Source: Roseivirga seohaensis
GTDB taxonomy: Bacteria; Bacteroidota; Bacteroidia; Cytophagales; Cyclobacteriaceae
DNA length: 64,000 nucleotides
Reading direction: 5' to 3'
NCBI RefSeq assembly: GCF_001592945.1
Contig: NZ_LRPB01000006.1
Coordinates: 62,001 to 126,000, forward strand
Shown: positions 62,761-64,000 of the stretch, piece after piece
Numbering within the stretch: position 1 is the stretch's first letter
How the letters are laid out: every line of letters starts with the position of its first letter
Translations under genes and position numbers: made by a program
The notes under the pieces: model-generated
What the model was told of the DNA's origin: nothing
Seen by the model: only the letters and a program-made list of their open reading frames with translations
Databases searched by the model: none

Positions 62761-64000
62761 TTAATAAGACCTAGGTTTGTAAGTGTATTTTCTTTTTCGA
62801 TCTAAGAAATGCTTGATTCCAAGCTGAACTCCATTAGAATAATAGAGCGACTGATTAAATAGCTCAAATTGGGTGGTTACGTAGGTGAATTCCTTTATTG
62901 GAAATGATACATTACCCGTTACTCTCAAAAATCCATCGGTATAGCTATCAAAGAAATAACCTGCTTCTATCCTACTCTTTAACTTTCGCTCGTTTTCTCC
63001 GAATGTCCAAGCAATACCCCCACCACCGTAAAGCCTACTCTTGATAATCCAATAAGGGTTTCCGTTTTCTTGGCTCGTATTGGCAGCTGATACGAATAGT
63101 TCTGCAAAAGGTGAGAATCGGGATTTATTCGCTCTTTTTAAATTGGCAAACAGACGAGAGGTTAACGCGCCTTCCATGCCTCCGTTGGTATAATAGCTGC
63201 CCACCAAAGCAAAGCTCGATTGCCAAAACTTGGTAGAACCACGTTCATAGTAACCAATGATTTCAGACTTATAAATTTCTTTTGAGATACCCACACCTGT
63301 TTGTACAGGTGCAAAGTCTAAACTCAACGACTTAAATACATTTTCTTTTGACTGCGAAATACTAGCCTCCAACTCAACAAACATTTTATTGAAATTATCT
63401 CTCTGCAAGCCAGCCCCGGCACTAAACAATGGTTTTGATGGGTTATTGGCTGTTAGGTAGCGGTAACTTAATCCGTAAAGCTCGTGTGCTAAATTTTGTG
63501 GATCAACATCTGTTAACACCAAATCAGACACGCTTGCATGAGTTACAGAAAAGCTATGCTGCCTCCCCCTTTCTGTTCTTAGGTTGAAAGTAGCGCTGCT
63601 TTCCCAAACTGACTGATCGAAGTTATCTTCTACATAAGCTGTATTTACTTCAACAGAATTATTCTCATTATAACGAAGCTCTTTCGTTAGGGTATGGAGG
63701 GTTTCTGGGCTAAAAAGCTCAGGAGTCCTATCGATCAAAAATTTCTGAACATCGGCATCGAAGTAAATCACGTCTGGATTAAAGCGCTTTTCAATTTCAT
63801 TTTTTTTCTCGCTTCCTTCAGGTAATTGGCTGGCTATAAGAGCTGATCTTTCGTATTCCCCTATATCATACCAAGCAGAACTCACAAATGCTTTAGCCTC
63901 TTGATCTTCTGGATGATCAACAATATATTCATTATAAACGCTTTCCATTTTATTGTAAGCTTCGAGTTCAATCCACCATTGAAGCACCGTGTTTATTGGA
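62761..64000 (-). CDS. YaiO-like outer-membrane beta-barrel protein, N-terminus outside window
   Basis: The frame stays open to the right edge, so the start is missing; about 413 residues are seen. Residues near the window edge (NKMESVYNEYIVDHPEDQEAKAF, YDIGEYERSALIA) look like TPR-type repeats. From about the middle, alternating strands form a beta-barrel: NSVEVNTAYVEDNFD, SATFNLRTERGRQHSFSVTHAS, SFALVGSYYTNGG, and SRIEAGYFFDS, ending in FLDRKRKYTYKPRSY. This is the plan of YaiO proteins, often linked to exopolysaccharide export. It is 108 bases upstream of padR on the same strand. Confidence 0.7.
   Translation of the reverse strand, partial: PINTVLQWWIELEAYNKMESVYNEYIVDHPEDQEAKAFVSSAWYDIGEYERSALIASQLPEGSEKKNEIEKRFNPDVIYFDADVQKFLIDRTPELFSPETLHTLTKELRYNENNSVEVNTAYVEDNFDQSVWESSATFNLRTERGRQHSFSVTHASVSDLVLTDVDPQNLAHELYGLSYRYLTANNPSKPLFSAGAGLQRDNFNKMFVELEASISQSKENVFKSLSLDFAPVQTGVGISKEIYKSEIIGYYERGSTKFWQSSFALVGSYYTNGGMEGALTSRLFANLKRANKSRFSPFAELFVSAANTSQENGNPYWIIKSRLYGGGGIAWTFGENERKLKSRIEAGYFFDSYTDGFLRVTGNVSFPIKEFTYVTTQFELFNQSLYYSNGVQLGIKHFLDRKRKYTYKPRSY

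Overview
The window is AT-rich, densely packed bacterial chromosome, almost certainly from a member of the Bacteroidota, most likely a marine-type Cytophagales relative (the order is an inference). Grounds: promoters of the TTTG / TAnnTTTG type, few Shine-Dalgarno sequences, the gene order pdxA - DUF177 - rpmF - fabH - efp - accB - accC, a DUF3109 protein, an ExbB-x-ExbD-ExbD operon, a MsrB-MsrA fusion and a prefix-domain FtsX permease with PadR. There are about 58 protein genes, one tRNA, no IS element, no CRISPR array and no prophage.

Layout. 1-2.1 kb: the end of AMP nucleosidase, then an amidohydrolase lipoprotein. 2.4-4.7 kb (minus): an ExbB/ExbD-type proton-motor operon with an unnamed three-helix membrane protein in the middle. 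4.8 kb: tRNA-Ser(GGA). 5.0-11.1 kb (minus): a tight seven-gene operon (membrane glycosyltransferase, small winged-helix-like protein, SpoIIE phosphatase, polysaccharide deacetylase, second glycosyltransferase, TatD nuclease, asparaginase). 11.2-17.2 kb: ruvC, a PAS histidine kinase, HIT protein, greA, a dehydrogenase, mgtE and rsmA. 17.3-23 kb (plus): pdxA, DUF177-rpmF, then fabH-efp-accB-accC, the front end of fatty acid synthesis. 23.2-32.1 kb: a surface-glycan block of glycosyltransferases and methyltransferases, including an FkbM methyltransferase broken by one in-frame stop codon. 32.2-38.5 kb: ahcY, birA, rsfS, ftsH, lpxH and a secreted propeller-like protein.

38.5-45.3 kb: a TolC / ABC ATPase / membrane-fusion operon, divergent from a sigma-54 response regulator and its histidine kinase. 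The 580-bp intergenic region has look-alike -24/-12 elements facing both ways, each about 35-40 bases from its start codon, and an orphan intrinsic terminator suggesting a small RNA. No permease gene accompanies the ATPase. 45.3-50.4 kb: an acyl carrier protein, an LpxH-like phosphoesterase with a glycosyltransferase, a TlpA-type lipoprotein whose start codon lies in a 13-bp inverted repeat, and a MsrB-MsrA fusion. 50.4-58.5 kb (minus): PBP1C and a giant alpha-2-macroglobulin lipoprotein with an intact thioester motif. 58.6-64 kb: two small unknown genes, a PadR-controlled FtsX permease without an ATPase, and a YaiO-like outer-membrane protein running off the end.

Themes: envelope building and repair (lipid A, surface glycan, PBP1C/A2M, MsrBA, TlpA), proton- and ATP-driven envelope machines, and acetyl-CoA carboxylase together with BirA, which would biotinylate its AccB. 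Five genes begin with TTG or GTG and several need shorter starts than the longest ORF. The best leads for new biology are the 42.0-42.6 kb control region, the third membrane subunit of the ExbB/ExbD operon, and the inverted repeats over or beside start codons at 47.8, 59.0 and 62.7 kb.
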